A stretch of 64,000 nucleotides of DNA from Marinobacter salarius (GCF_032922745.1 NZ_CP136693.1:4278001-4342000), one strand, 5' to 3'; counted from the first letter of the stretch, positions 43,930 through 53,277 are shown. Numbers and translations are program-made. The notes: a model not told the origin generated them from the letters alone.

Positions 43930-45192
43930 ATGGCCACCAGAAACGCATTCTATGCCCAATCAGGCGGCGTGACCGCCGTCATTAACGCCAGTGCCTGCGG
44001 GGTTATCCAGACCGCCCGCAAGCACCCCGATCAGATCGGTAAGTTGTACGCCGGGCGTAACGGAATCATCGGCGCGCTCAAAGAGGAACTGATTGATACC
44101 AGCCTCGAAAGCGATGAGGATATCCAGGCGCTGATCCACACTCCGGGCGGTGCGTTCGGGTCATGCCGCCATAAACTGAAGAACTTTTCCGAGAATAAAC
44201 GCGAGTACGAGCGCCTGATCGAGGTATTCCGCGCTCACGACATCGGCTATTTCTTCTACAACGGTGGCGGCGATTCCCAGGATACCGCGTACAAGGTGTC
44301 CCAACTTGCTGAAAAAATGGGCTACCCGATTACCTGCATCGGCGTACCCAAAACGGTGGATAACGACCTGCCCTTCACCGACTGCTGCCCCGGTTTCGGC
44401 TCGGTGGCCAAGTACATCGCCACCTCTACCCTGGAAGCCAGCCTGGACATTCGCTCCATGTGCGACACCTCCACCAAGGTGTTCATCCTGGAAGTGATGG
44501 GGCGCCACGCTGGCTGGATCGCGGCGTCTGGTGGCCTTGCCGGGAAAGGCGAAGGCGAGCCGCCTCACGTTATCCTGTTCCCGGAAGTGCCCTTCGAACG
44601 TGAGCGCTTCCTTGAACGTGTGGATTTCTGCGTCAAGGAGTACGGCTACTGCGTGGTCGTCGCCTCGGAAGGCGCCCAGTATGAAGACGGCCGCTTCCTG
44701 GCCGACGCTGGCGCCAAGGATGCCTTCGGTCATACCCAGCTCGGCGGCGTCGCGCCAGCGCTGGCCAATATGGTGCGCCAGGCCCTGGGCCACAAGTACC
44801 ATTGGGCCGTAGCCGATTACCTACAGCGCAGCGCCCGCCACATTGCGTCCGCTACGGACGTGGAGCAGGCCTACTCCGTAGGCAAGGTGGCCGTGGAAAT
44901 GGCGCTGGCTGGTAAACAGGCGCTGATGCCAACGATTGTGCGCGAACAGTCACGCCCCTATCGCTGGCACATTGGTGAGGCGCCGTTGAGCGAGGTCGCC
45001 AACCAGGAGAAGAAAATGCCGATCCATTACATCACGGATGACGGCTACGGCATCACGCAAGATTGCCGCGACTACCTGGAGCCACTGATTCACGGCGAGA
45101 GCTTCCCGCCGTTCGATGATGGTCTTCCGAGGGTCGCGAAGCTTAAGAATCAGCTGGTCGAGAAAAAACTGAAGGCCGACTTCCAGTTCTAA
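43930..45192 (+). CDS. pfp: Pyrophosphate-dependent 6-phosphofructokinase
   Basis: 420 residues. Catalyses reversible fructose 6-phosphate/fructose 1,6-bisphosphate interconversion. The phosphoryl-donor loop reads GGGDS (112-116) where ATP enzymes have GGDGS, so Asp 115 replaces the key Gly, and PKTVDND (140-146) has Lys 141 in place of the Gly of PGTIDND. This Asp plus Lys pair is the classical marker of pyrophosphate use. Catalytic Asp 144/146 are kept. Other parts: GRHAGWIAASGGLAG. AGGAGG lies about 12 nt upstream. Terminator follows. Marine Pseudomonas relatives often lack ATP-PFK; whether this cell does cannot be seen here. Confidence 0.95.
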   Translation: MATRNAFYAQSGGVTAVINASACGVIQTARKHPDQIGKLYAGRNGIIGALKEELIDTSLESDEDIQALIHTPGGAFGSCRHKLKNFSENKREYERLIEVFRAHDIGYFFYNGGGDSQDTAYKVSQLAEKMGYPITCIGVPKTVDNDLPFTDCCPGFGSVAKYIATSTLEASLDIRSMCDTSTKVFILEVMGRHAGWIAASGGLAGKGEGEPPHVILFPEVPFERERFLERVDFCVKEYGYCVVVASEGAQYEDGRFLADAGAKDAFGHTQLGGVAPALANMVRQALGHKYHWAVADYLQRSARHIASATDVEQAYSVGKVAVEMALAGKQALMPTIVREQSRPYRWHIGEAPLSEVANQEKKMPIHYITDDGYGITQDCRDYLEPLIHGESFPPFDDGLPRVAKLKNQLVEKKLKADFQF

Positions 45193-45205
45193 GCCGCTGA
45201 CCTAC

Positions 45206-45246
45206 AAAAAAGGCGCCACCGAATCATCGGCTGGCGCCTTTTTTTT
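45206..45246. terminator. Bidirectional terminator between pfp and the glutaredoxin gene
   Basis: AAAAAAGGCGCCA (45206-45218) pairs with TGGCGCCTTTTTT (45232-45244), with an inner CCGA/TCGG extension and further T to 45246. It can serve both convergent genes. Confidence 0.9.
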
Positions 45247-45256
45247 GCAGAACCGT

Positions 45257-45508
45257 TTATCCACCGGCAGCTTCAAATCGCTGCACGTACTGCGAGAAAT
45301 GGTCGAACCCGCCAACGTGTTCTTCGCCCACAAAGATCTGGGGCACCGTATGTACGGGCTTACCAATGGTTTTTTCCAGATCCGCCTTGCTGATGCCTTC
45401 CTCGATCATGTCCACGTAGCGGTAGGGAATATCCCTGATCTCGCAAAGTTGCCGGGCGCGCATACAAAAACCGCAGGATGCACGACCGTAGATGGTGACA
45501 TGATCCAT
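45257..45508 (-). CDS. grxC: Glutaredoxin (GrxC type, CGFC active site)
   Basis: 83 residues from the ATG at 45508 (AGGAG 8 nt upstream), the normal GrxC length; an ATG at 45568 would add a non-homologous extension. Active site Cys 12-Gly-Phe-Cys 15, the cis-proline TVPQIF and a GG(F)D glutathione-binding end are present. Most GrxC have CPYC; the CGFC variant keeps both cysteines so the dithiol mechanism is possible, although the CGF part resembles the monothiol CGFS class. It reduces disulfides and glutathione mixed disulfides. Confidence 0.93.
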   Translation of the reverse strand: MDHVTIYGRASCGFCMRARQLCEIRDIPYRYVDMIEEGISKADLEKTIGKPVHTVPQIFVGEEHVGGFDHFSQYVQRFEAAGG

Positions 45509-45692
45509 AAACTCACTCCTGTTCGAAACAATGGGCGACCCTGCGTATCGTGTTGCAGTCGTCGACAAGCTGTACCGTATGGTGGCACGCCCAATGAAAA
45601 AATAAAATTAATGAACTGAATGGCGCCGATAGCCTGAACTGATGCATCCAGCGCTACCGGGCCTCTCCGTGCAGCCGTACCCAACCGTGTGT

Positions 45693-47819
45693 TCAGGTTT
45701 TCAGGCGGCTCAACTCCGTCTCCAGCACTTTCACTTGCTCATCCAGTGTCTGCCCGCTGCCACTGACCCGTTGCGCCAACGCCCGAAGATCGTTGGCGGC
45801 GTCACCGATACGGGTGAGGTTGCGGTTGATCTCTTCACTGACAGAACTTTGCTCTTCCGCTGCCGTGGCCACATGGGTGACGTGTTCCACAATGGTTGCT
45901 ATGCGCTCAACTACTGAGGCCAGAGAATGGTCCGCTTCACGGGTTCCCTCCACCGCTCTGGTGGCGCGATCAACGCCACCCTTGATCACGGTAACGGCTC
46001 CGCCCACGTCGCTTTGAAGGCCATCAATCATCTGACTGATCTCATCGGTGGACTCACGGGTACGGGACGCCAGTGTTCTGACCTCGTCTGCCACAACCGC
46101 AAAGCCACGCCCCTGCTCCCCCGCTCGCGCCGCTTCAATGGCGGCGTTCAGCGCCAGCAGGTTGGTCTGTTCCGCGATTCCCCGGATCACTTCGATAATA
46201 CGGTTAATGTCCTCACTGCGAGTGGCAACCTGCCCTATCGCAGTGCTGGCCTCATCCATATCGCCCGCCAATGCACCCACGCCGTCCAGGGCAGACGTCA
46301 GCGTATCCTGGGTAAAACGGATGCCATCCTGGGCCATCTGCGCGTTTTCAGCTGCCTCACCCGCGAAACCTGCCACTTCACTGGCAGCGGCGGACATTTC
46401 GTTCATGGCGGTAACCACGCTTTCGATGTCCTGATGCTGGCTTTCGGTTTGCTCATCCGTTTCCTTGGCGATCACATCCACGTCTGCCGCCTGCTGGCTG
46501 ACCTTGGCGTTGACATCTTTCAGGTCGTTGATCATTTCCCGTAACCGGCCCAGGAACTGATTGAACCCGCCGGCCAGCTCGATCAGCTCCGAGTGGGTAT
46601 CAATGTTCAACTCACTGGTCAGATCCCCTTCAGCACTGGCCAGGTTCTTCATCCGGTCACGGATTTCGTTCAAGGGTTTGGTTACCGAGCGAACCAGCAC
46701 CACCAGAATCAGGATCGCCACTACCGACACCAGTACACCCACCATGGTCTGACGCCCGGCGGTGGTATCCACCTCGCTGGACAGCAGGCCGGTGATTTCG
46801 GCAACATCAGCCAGCGCGGTCTGACGTGGTAATTCGATCAACAGTGACCACTGGGCATCCGGCAGGTCAATCTCGATGGGGTAAGACACGGCCAGCGTGT
46901 CGCCATCGTCGTAGGTACCGCCGTCATTGTGCAGGGAAGCGTATGTTTCAGCCTGCTCAGGCAATGCTTCTGACAACGGCCGGCCTAGATGTTCACTGTA
47001 GTGGCTGGATGCAGCAATCAGCCCCTTACTGCTCAGCAGGGTCACCCTTGATGCGCCGTCATAGAGGTTATCACTGACATTCTGGATCGCTTTCTGGAGC
47101 GTTGACAGGTTGAGGTCAACGCCGGCCACGCCCGCAAACTCGTTCCCGTTCATAATGGGCACGACCAGGCTGGTCATCAGTTCGGTATAGCCCTCTTCAA
47201 TTTCGTATTCGTAAGGCTCCATGATGCAGGGCTCCCGGCTATCCCTGGAACACAGGTACCATTCCGCCTCGCGAATACCGAACTCATTCCGGTTGTCCAG
47301 GTACTTGGTCGAAGGATCCTCGGTGCGACTGAACACCACATCGCCCTCCAGAGAGCGGTAGTAATAGATTTCCAGGGTACCGTCATCGCTGCTGTGTTCT
47401 TCGACGCCACCGGTGAAGTAGCGGTCCTGGCCGTCGTAGGCGTCCGGTTCGAATTGGGCATAGATGGAACTCAGTCCCTCCTGCTCCTCCAGTACCGCAC
47501 CCACCGTTTCCTGAAGGGCAACGCGGCTGATGCGGCCGGAACTATCCGCCTGTATATTCCGGCTGATGACGTTGCGGACGACTTCCGGTGTCCGATACGC
47601 TGTGGCAAACATGCCGCTGACAACCTCACCGTATTTCCCGGCGGTTGCGCTCAATCGGTCGACGGCAAGGCTGCGCACCGTGTCACGGGTTTCGGAGGTG
47701 ATTCGCTGCTCCATCTGTCCCAGGGAAAGCTGGGCAGTCACCACAATACTGATTCCCATAACCAGCAGCAGCGTAATAACCAGGGCATAGAGTTTGAAAC
47801 GCAGTGACAGTTTTTTCAT
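45693..47819 (-). CDS. Methyl-accepting chemotaxis protein with dCache sensor
   Basis: 708 residues. First membrane helix LYALVITLLLVMGISIVV (about 11-28), a double Cache periplasmic domain to about residue 340 (the IYYYRSLEGDVVF, EWYLCSRDSREPC and VVPIMNGNEFAGVAGVDLNL segments), second helix VGVLVSVVAILILVVLV, a HAMP domain and the signalling hairpin with the highly conserved tip IRGIAEQTNLLALNAAIEAARAGEQGRGFAVVADEVR. The paired cysteines in CSRDSREPC are unusual and could form a disulfide in the sensor. The ligand is unknown; it lacks the exact amino-acid-binding motif of dCache_1AA. No C-terminal CheR/CheB pentapeptide is seen. Confidence 0.95.
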   Translation of the reverse strand: MKKLSLRFKLYALVITLLLVMGISIVVTAQLSLGQMEQRITSETRDTVRSLAVDRLSATAGKYGEVVSGMFATAYRTPEVVRNVISRNIQADSSGRISRVALQETVGAVLEEQEGLSSIYAQFEPDAYDGQDRYFTGGVEEHSSDDGTLEIYYYRSLEGDVVFSRTEDPSTKYLDNRNEFGIREAEWYLCSRDSREPCIMEPYEYEIEEGYTELMTSLVVPIMNGNEFAGVAGVDLNLSTLQKAIQNVSDNLYDGASRVTLLSSKGLIAASSHYSEHLGRPLSEALPEQAETYASLHNDGGTYDDGDTLAVSYPIEIDLPDAQWSLLIELPRQTALADVAEITGLLSSEVDTTAGRQTMVGVLVSVVAILILVVLVRSVTKPLNEIRDRMKNLASAEGDLTSELNIDTHSELIELAGGFNQFLGRLREMINDLKDVNAKVSQQAADVDVIAKETDEQTESQHQDIESVVTAMNEMSAAASEVAGFAGEAAENAQMAQDGIRFTQDTLTSALDGVGALAGDMDEASTAIGQVATRSEDINRIIEVIRGIAEQTNLLALNAAIEAARAGEQGRGFAVVADEVRTLASRTRESTDEISQMIDGLQSDVGGAVTVIKGGVDRATRAVEGTREADHSLASVVERIATIVEHVTHVATAAEEQSSVSEEINRNLTRIGDAANDLRALAQRVSGSGQTLDEQVKVLETELSRLKT

Positions 47820-47924
47820 TGGTACAGCAACCTGTCTCGATTGGAGTTCATTATCAGCTTGATGCCCTAAAAGGCATAGCTGCCATTAGAGCCTGATCGG
47901 CATTCACCTCAACAGGAGCGTCCA

Positions 47925-48365
47925 TTGGCCTATCTCACCTTGTTCATGACCGCACTGGCCGCAGCAACGATACTCCCGGCCTATTCGGAGATTCTCCTTG
48001 GCGGCATGGTGACTCAAGGCTATTCGCTCTGGTGGATATGGTTCTGGGCGACAGCAGGCAACACCGCAGGCTCGGTTATTAATGGGGTTATCGGCCGGCA
48101 GGTGGATCGCTTTAAGCACAAACGCTGGTTTCCGATTTCCGAATCCCAGCTCGATAAAGCCCGCACCCGCTTCAACCGTTACGGGCAATGGTCGCTGCTT
48201 CTGGGGTGGCTGCCACTGGGCGGCGACGCACTGACCCTGGTTGGCGGGATCATGCGCGTGCCCTGGCTCAACTTCGTGATCCTGGTGGCCATTGGCAAGG
48301 GATTGCGCTACGGCTTGGTCATCTGGTTGGTGCTGGAAGCATCGGGGGTGCCGGGATCACCATAG
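47925..48365 (+). CDS. YqaA-family small membrane protein
   Basis: 146 residues from a TTG at 47925, decided by CAGGAG 6 nt upstream and no nearby ATG or GTG. Membrane segments LFMTALAAATILPAYSEILL, IWFWATAGNTAGSVINGVIG and VILVAIGKGLRYGLVIWLVL; the GRQVDRFKHKRWFPISESQLDKARTRFNRYGQW loop has the pattern of YqaA, a relative of the DedA/SNARE-associated proteins. Function unknown. Its 3' end overlaps the convergent AarF gene by 58 nt. Confidence 0.85.
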   Translation: MAYLTLFMTALAAATILPAYSEILLGGMVTQGYSLWWIWFWATAGNTAGSVINGVIGRQVDRFKHKRWFPISESQLDKARTRFNRYGQWSLLLGWLPLGGDALTLVGGIMRVPWLNFVILVAIGKGLRYGLVIWLVLEASGVPGSP

Positions 48366-49750
48366 AGGTATTCCCGGAGCAGATCCTCACCGTTGAATTC
48401 CGCATTCAGCACCGCGATGAACGTATAGACACCAATCAGCTTCCGGTTCAGGAATACGAATTCCTTCGGCGGCACCTTGAAATAGCGGCTGATGGCTGAG
48501 CGCGCTGCCTGGCGCGCCACCCGCGACGGCAGGTCACTTTGTTTCCAACGGTACTGGCCGCGGTCGTTCACTGCTTCACCGGGCCAGTTGCTACGGTCCC
48601 TGGAAAGTGGCTCCAATACCGACATGCAAACCTTGCCGAACGTGTCCAGAACGTCATCGGGCCAATCCTCGCTCATGAAACGCAACCGGATACCGCCGTC
48701 AATCACCTCTGTCAGGTCGCCCTCGTAGGAAGCCCGGATCATCTGAATGACCGGGTCCAGGAAGGTCGCTGAGTAAGCCTGTACCGCTCCAAAATCCAGC
48801 AGCACTATCTGGTCGGTTTCGCTGTTCGCGCCTTCCTCACCGGCGATGCGGATCCGGTAGTTGCCGAAATTGGGATCCGTCTGGATCTCACCCCAGATAA
48901 ACAACTCACGGAAGAACAATTCCAGCGCGGCACGGCCCAACTCGCTACGACGATCCAGGGCCAGATCTCGTACCGCCACTGAACTCACTGAGTGGCCTGG
49001 CTCGTAGGTGGAGGCGATGACATGGGCCGTGCAGTACTCGTCGAGAACACGGGGCACCACAAAACGGGGATCGTCCAGCAACATCTGCCGGAATTTTTCA
49101 GTGGTACGGGCTTCGAGGCGGTAATCCACCTCTCGGTGCATCATGTCCCGCACCTCTTCCAGCCAGTCATTGAACTCGGGACCGAAGGAGACCAGGCGGG
49201 CAATCTTGAGCAGATGTGCCACTGCGTTAAGGTCACTGTCGACTGCTTCGTCAACGCCGGGGTACTGGACCTTGAGCACCAGTTCCAACCCGTCGCTACG
49301 CCGGCGCGCTCGATGAACCTGCCCCAGAGAAGCCGCGCCAATCGGGTCGGGATCCACGTCCAGTTCCGCCAAACGGTCAGCACCCAGTTCAGCCTTAAGC
49401 ACCCGCTCGATCGACGGCCATTCCAGCCAGGTGGTCTGATCTTCCAGGGTATGCAGTGCTTCGGTTACTTCCTCAGGCAGGAAGTGCTCGCCATAGAGAG
49501 CCATCACCTGCCCGATCTTGACGACACTGCCCTTGAGCTTGCCCAACTCGTCCACCAGGAATTCCGCCTGGCTGGATAGCATGGCCCGGTGCCGGGCCTC
49601 CCGCTTGTCCTTGCTGCTGAACCAGTTGGTGGCCATATGGGAGGCCATCCGGGTGCCTGCGAAAAGCCCCGCCCTGGTGAGGGTAAGCCGACGCTCAAAG
49701 CTGCCGGTCTTGATACGTGCAACAGATGTGCTTTTGGGTCTGGATGCCAT
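48308..49750 (-). CDS. AarF/UbiB-family protein kinase-like protein
   Basis: 480 residues from the ATG at 49750 (AGG 7 nt upstream). Contains the ABC1/ADCK features: KxGQ motif VVKIGQVMA (about residues 77-85), the Ala-rich loop GAASLGQVHRA in place of a Gly loop, EVDYRLEARTTEKFR and the catalytic-type TDPNFGNYRI and VLLDFGAV. The family includes UbiB (ubiquinone synthesis). The absence of the long C-terminal membrane helix pair characteristic of UbiB suggests a cytosolic paralogue. It is not in the ubiE-ubiJ-ubiB cluster. Role unknown; lipid- or quinone-linked ATPase is the family expectation. The final 18 residues lie in the overlap with the YqaA gene. Confidence 0.85.
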   Translation of the reverse strand: MASRPKSTSVARIKTGSFERRLTLTRAGLFAGTRMASHMATNWFSSKDKREARHRAMLSSQAEFLVDELGKLKGSVVKIGQVMALYGEHFLPEEVTEALHTLEDQTTWLEWPSIERVLKAELGADRLAELDVDPDPIGAASLGQVHRARRRSDGLELVLKVQYPGVDEAVDSDLNAVAHLLKIARLVSFGPEFNDWLEEVRDMMHREVDYRLEARTTEKFRQMLLDDPRFVVPRVLDEYCTAHVIASTYEPGHSVSSVAVRDLALDRRSELGRAALELFFRELFIWGEIQTDPNFGNYRIRIAGEEGANSETDQIVLLDFGAVQAYSATFLDPVIQMIRASYEGDLTEVIDGGIRLRFMSEDWPDDVLDTFGKVCMSVLEPLSRDRSNWPGEAVNDRGQYRWKQSDLPSRVARQAARSAISRYFKVPPKEFVFLNRKLIGVYTFIAVLNAEFNGEDLLREYLYGDPGTPDASSTNQMTKP

Positions 49751-49982
49751 CAAAAACCTGCTCGGTTCTGTAAGTGTTGGCGCTATCAGCCTGTATGACC
49801 ATTATACGGATACCCGGGCCCTCAAACCTAACCGGCGTGCCGTCGATTCATTGCTCTTGGGGCCAATGCAAACCGCCCCTTCTGTGTTTACTTCTGTGGT
49901 TGGCGAAAGGTTTTACGTTTTTACACAGACCCCACGTCCAAAGCGGTTTAGTATAAAAATGTGGTCGATAACCTCGCCACTG

Positions 49983-51098
49983 ATGCCCAAAAACAACAAG
50001 ACAGCAATAATGACTCAGACCACCAGCAGACCCTCCGACACCAAACTGTCACAGTTCCGGGTGAAGGGTGAAATTCCGGTTCCGATGTTGATCGGCTGGC
50101 TTACTCTGGCAGCGGTCCCCATCCTGCTGTTTTTTGCATGGCGATCCCTGGATCGCGGAATCCCCGGCTCTGCCACAACCCTGATCGTCTTTGCCGTGCT
50201 GCTCAGTGTCAATGGTATTGTTTATCTGCTCAGTCGCAACAGTACTCTGCAACGCCGCGGCTTTATTACCGCGATCACGATCCTCTTCACCTATCTGGCA
50301 GTCAATGCGGTGGAGGACGGCTCTGCCATTATCTGGCTGTTTGCCTATCCACCCATCATCTTCTACATCAGCGAAGCGAAAGTGGGCGTGCTTGCCTGTT
50401 CCGGCGGACTTGCGGGGGTTGCCTTGCTATTCAGCCCACTCGGGGACCTGGTATTCGATTCGCCGTACAGCACCAGCTTCCGACTCACCATGCTTGCGGT
50501 ACTGGGGTTTGAGATGTCCACCTGCTACGTCCTGGACCAGAGCCGGCGGCGCAGCAAACTGGGGCTGCTGAAACTGGCTGCGGAGTTTGAATATGCGGCT
50601 AAACACGATGCGTTAACGGGGCTCGCCAATCGACGTGAAGCCCACGAGCAACTGGAAGCTGAGTATCAGCGTTACTTACGCAATTCGCGCGGTTTCTCGG
50701 TGTTGTTGATGGACATTGATCTGTTCAAGTCTGTCAACGACAACCATGGTCATCAGGTGGGGGATGAAACCATTGTGATGGTAGCCAGGACCTTGCGGGA
50801 ACACAGCCGGAAGGTCGATACGCTGGCGCGCTGGGGAGGAGAAGAATACCTGGTATTGCTGCCTGAGACCGATACCGTTGAGGCCGTCCAGACGGCCAAT
50901 CGCATACGCCAGACCATTGCATCAACGCCTATAGAGACCCAGGGCGGGAGCATCAACACCACTATCAGTGTCGGAGTCGCCACTATCCACGGCGCAGAGT
51001 CTGTGGACCGACTGCTACAGCGCGCCGACGAAGCACTTTATCGAGCCAAGACCCTGGGGCGTAACAAGGTGTGTGATTTCGAGGGTATACACGGCTAG
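49983..51098 (+). CDS. Diguanylate cyclase with N-terminal membrane sensor
   Basis: 371 residues from the ATG at 49983 (ATG at 50010 is another possibility; neither has a clear Shine-Dalgarno site, and a TATAAA element lies at about 49952). Six predicted membrane segments between residues 35 and 185 form a MASE-like sensor not clearly assigned to a named family. The GGDEF domain is intact: DALTGLANRREA (209-220), LMDIDLFKSVND (242-253), GGEEY (285-289) and the allosteric inhibition site RxxD as RKVD (276-279), five residues before. Makes c-di-GMP from two GTP with feedback control. Divergent from the AarF gene. Confidence 0.93.
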   Translation: MPKNNKTAIMTQTTSRPSDTKLSQFRVKGEIPVPMLIGWLTLAAVPILLFFAWRSLDRGIPGSATTLIVFAVLLSVNGIVYLLSRNSTLQRRGFITAITILFTYLAVNAVEDGSAIIWLFAYPPIIFYISEAKVGVLACSGGLAGVALLFSPLGDLVFDSPYSTSFRLTMLAVLGFEMSTCYVLDQSRRRSKLGLLKLAAEFEYAAKHDALTGLANRREAHEQLEAEYQRYLRNSRGFSVLLMDIDLFKSVNDNHGHQVGDETIVMVARTLREHSRKVDTLARWGGEEYLVLLPETDTVEAVQTANRIRQTIASTPIETQGGSINTTISVGVATIHGAESVDRLLQRADEALYRAKTLGRNKVCDFEGIHG

Positions 51099-51134
51099 CA
51101 AGGCAACCGCCTCAATCGGTACTTGGGCTTCGAG

Positions 51135-51773
51135 TTACCAGCCCGTTACCCGTCGAACAGCGCCACCCGCCAGGCCATTAACCAATTCATCCGACAGAGC
51201 AGGAGCAAGACCGGCAACGGTTGCCTCGGGGACGAAATCGCTGACCTGACACATCGCCATGCCAGCATAGCCACAGGGGTTGATCCGGCGAAACGGCTCC
51301 ATGTCCATGGCCACGTTCAGGGCCAGACCGTGGAACGAACATCCTCGCCTTACACGCAGCCCCAGCGACGCAATCTTCGCTTGTTCCACATAGACACCCG
51401 GCGCATCCGGACGCGGCGCTGCCGCCACACCCATCCCCGCAAGGGTCCGGACAATGGCCTGCTCAATGACATCAACCAGGGAGCGAATTCCCAGGCGATG
51501 GCGAGTCAGGTCTATCATCAGGTAAACCACAAGCTGGCCAGGGCCGTGATACGTCACCTGGCCACCGCGATCCACCAGTATCACCGGGATATCACCGGGG
51601 GCCAGTATGTGCTCGGCTTTGCCGGCCTGCCCCTGGGTGTAGACCCTTGGGTGTTCCAGCAGCCAGAGTTCATCGGGCGTGGAGGCGTCTCGCGAGGCCG
51701 TGAACGATTTCATCGCCTCCCAGGTTTCCAGGTAGGGCTGTTCACCCAGGTCACGAACGATCAGCTCGGCCAT
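51135..51773 (-). CDS. lipB: Octanoyl-[acyl-carrier-protein]:protein transferase LipB
   Basis: 212 residues. Transfers octanoyl from ACP to lipoyl domains, before LipA adds sulfur. Catalytic Lys 133 (QAKIASLGLRV) and Cys 167 (RRINPCGYAGM), with VDRGGQVTYHGPGQLV and GCSFHGLALNV. Starts 4 nt after ybeD. In pseudomonads lipA follows; here its place is taken by a convergent diguanylate cyclase. Confidence 0.97.
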   Translation of the reverse strand: MAELIVRDLGEQPYLETWEAMKSFTASRDASTPDELWLLEHPRVYTQGQAGKAEHILAPGDIPVILVDRGGQVTYHGPGQLVVYLMIDLTRHRLGIRSLVDVIEQAIVRTLAGMGVAAAPRPDAPGVYVEQAKIASLGLRVRRGCSFHGLALNVAMDMEPFRRINPCGYAGMAMCQVSDFVPEATVAGLAPALSDELVNGLAGGAVRRVTGW

Positions 51774-51777
51774 CAGG

Positions 51778-52047
51778 TTACAGCACCATATGAACCCGGC
51801 CGCTGGCCTTGAGTTCCTCGAACAGAGCTTTCAACTGCGGCTCGCCCGTGGCAACGATCTTGAGGTTTACCGAGGCAAACCGACCGCCGCGACTGTCTTT
51901 CACCGTAACGTCATCGTTCGAAATGCCAGGTGCATGCTGCTCCACGACGCCCACCACAAACTCCACAAAGTCTGGCGCGGCGTCCCCGATAACCTTAATC
52001 ACGTAGTCACAGGGAAACTCGATTTTGGGTGCCTTTGGTTCGCTCAT
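51778..52047 (-). CDS. ybeD: YbeD/DUF493 family regulatory protein
   Basis: 89 residues. Small ferredoxin-like alpha-beta protein with IEFPCDYVIKVIGDA, VVEQHAPGISNDDVTVKDSRGGRFASVNLKI and a final helix. YbeD is conserved between dacA and lipB; it has an ACT-like fold and is suspected to regulate lipoate biosynthesis, not proven. GGAG upstream. Sits 32 nt after dacA. Confidence 0.94.
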   Translation of the reverse strand: MSEPKAPKIEFPCDYVIKVIGDAAPDFVEFVVGVVEQHAPGISNDDVTVKDSRGGRFASVNLKIVATGEPQLKALFEELKASGRVHMVL

Positions 52048-52079
52048 CCCGGTTTATCTCCTACAGGCCACTCGCGCCC

Positions 52080-53246
52080 TTACTCAAAGAGCTGAACAAA
52101 GAATAGTTTGATGGCGTCCCAGATCCGCTTGAAGAAACCACCTTCCGGGATATCGCTGAGTGCCAGCACCGGCTGATCCACGACCACATCATCGCCGAGC
52201 TTGACGGTCACCCGGCCCAATTCGTCGCCCATGGAAATGGGCGCCTTGATCACTGAGTCGAGTTCAACGGTGGATTCCAGGGAATCCCTTGAGCCTCGGG
52301 GAATGGTGACGTAAACATCTTCTGTCAGTCCCACGGACAGGCTATCGCTTGCCCCGCCCCATACGCGCGCTTCCAGCAGTTCCTGGCCAGTGCGGAACAG
52401 GCGCTCGCTCTGGTAATAGCGGAAGCCGTAGTTCAGCATTTTCTGGACTTCCTGGGCGCGGGACGAGGTGCTGTCTGTTCCCATCACCACAGCAATCAGG
52501 CGGGTGTCATTGCGCTTGGCTGACGCCACCAGGCAGTAACCGGCTTCCTCGGTATGGCCGGTCTTCAGCCCATCAACACTGTCGTCACGCCACAAAAGGC
52601 TGTTCCGGTTTGGCTGACGGATATTGTTGTAAGTGAAGTGTTTCTGGGCATACAGCGGGTAGTTTTCCGGATAGTCGTTGATAATCGCCTTTGCCAAAAG
52701 GGCCAGATCGTAGGCAGTGGAGAAATGATCCGGGGCAGGCAAGCCGGTAGCATTGGCAAAACTGGACTCGTTCATCCCCAGTATCTGCGCCTGCTGGTTC
52801 ATGATGTCGACGAACGCCCCTTCACTGCCGGCAATATACTCGGCCAGCGCCACTGAGGCATCGTTCCCAGACTGAATGATGACGCCCTTTAGCAGGTTCT
52901 CGACCGACACTTCCGTCCCTTCTTTAACGAAGGTCCGTGAACCCTCGGTTCGCCAGGCGTTCACGCTGATGGGCACCATGTCGGACAGGGAAATCCGACC
53001 CTCGTCCAGCTCCCGTTCCACGATATAGGCCGTCATCATTTTGGTCAGGCTGGCCGGGGGCAGACGCTCATGGCTGTTCTCTTCCATGATAATCCGTCCG
53101 GAAAGCGGGTCCATCAGGATATAGGAACTCGCCGCGATCTGCGGTGATGACGGAATCAGAACAGCCTGGGCCGCAACCGGCATAGCCGGAAGCAGAATCA
53201 GGAGCAGAACAGCAGAGAAGGCTCGGAACGCTTTATTTAGTGCCAT
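52080..53246 (-). CDS. dacA: D-alanyl-D-alanine carboxypeptidase, PBP5/6 type
   Basis: 388 residues from the ATG at 53246; an upstream TTG at 53264 is unlikely. Signal peptide ends near AMPVAAQA. Penicillin-binding motifs: S66-x-x-K69 (ASLTK), S126-G-N128, and K228-T-G. The C-terminal domain and the final amphipathic helix (IWDAIKLFFVQLFE) anchor PBP5 to the periplasmic face of the inner membrane. It trims the terminal D-Ala from pentapeptides, controlling cross-linking and cell diameter. Confidence 0.96.
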   Translation of the reverse strand: MALNKAFRAFSAVLLLILLPAMPVAAQAVLIPSSPQIAASSYILMDPLSGRIIMEENSHERLPPASLTKMMTAYIVERELDEGRISLSDMVPISVNAWRTEGSRTFVKEGTEVSVENLLKGVIIQSGNDASVALAEYIAGSEGAFVDIMNQQAQILGMNESSFANATGLPAPDHFSTAYDLALLAKAIINDYPENYPLYAQKHFTYNNIRQPNRNSLLWRDDSVDGLKTGHTEEAGYCLVASAKRNDTRLIAVVMGTDSTSSRAQEVQKMLNYGFRYYQSERLFRTGQELLEARVWGGASDSLSVGLTEDVYVTIPRGSRDSLESTVELDSVIKAPISMGDELGRVTVKLGDDVVVDQPVLALSDIPEGGFFKRIWDAIKLFFVQLFE

Positions 53247-53277
53247 GGGTCCATTCAGTTTCAAGTAAGTGACTGGT

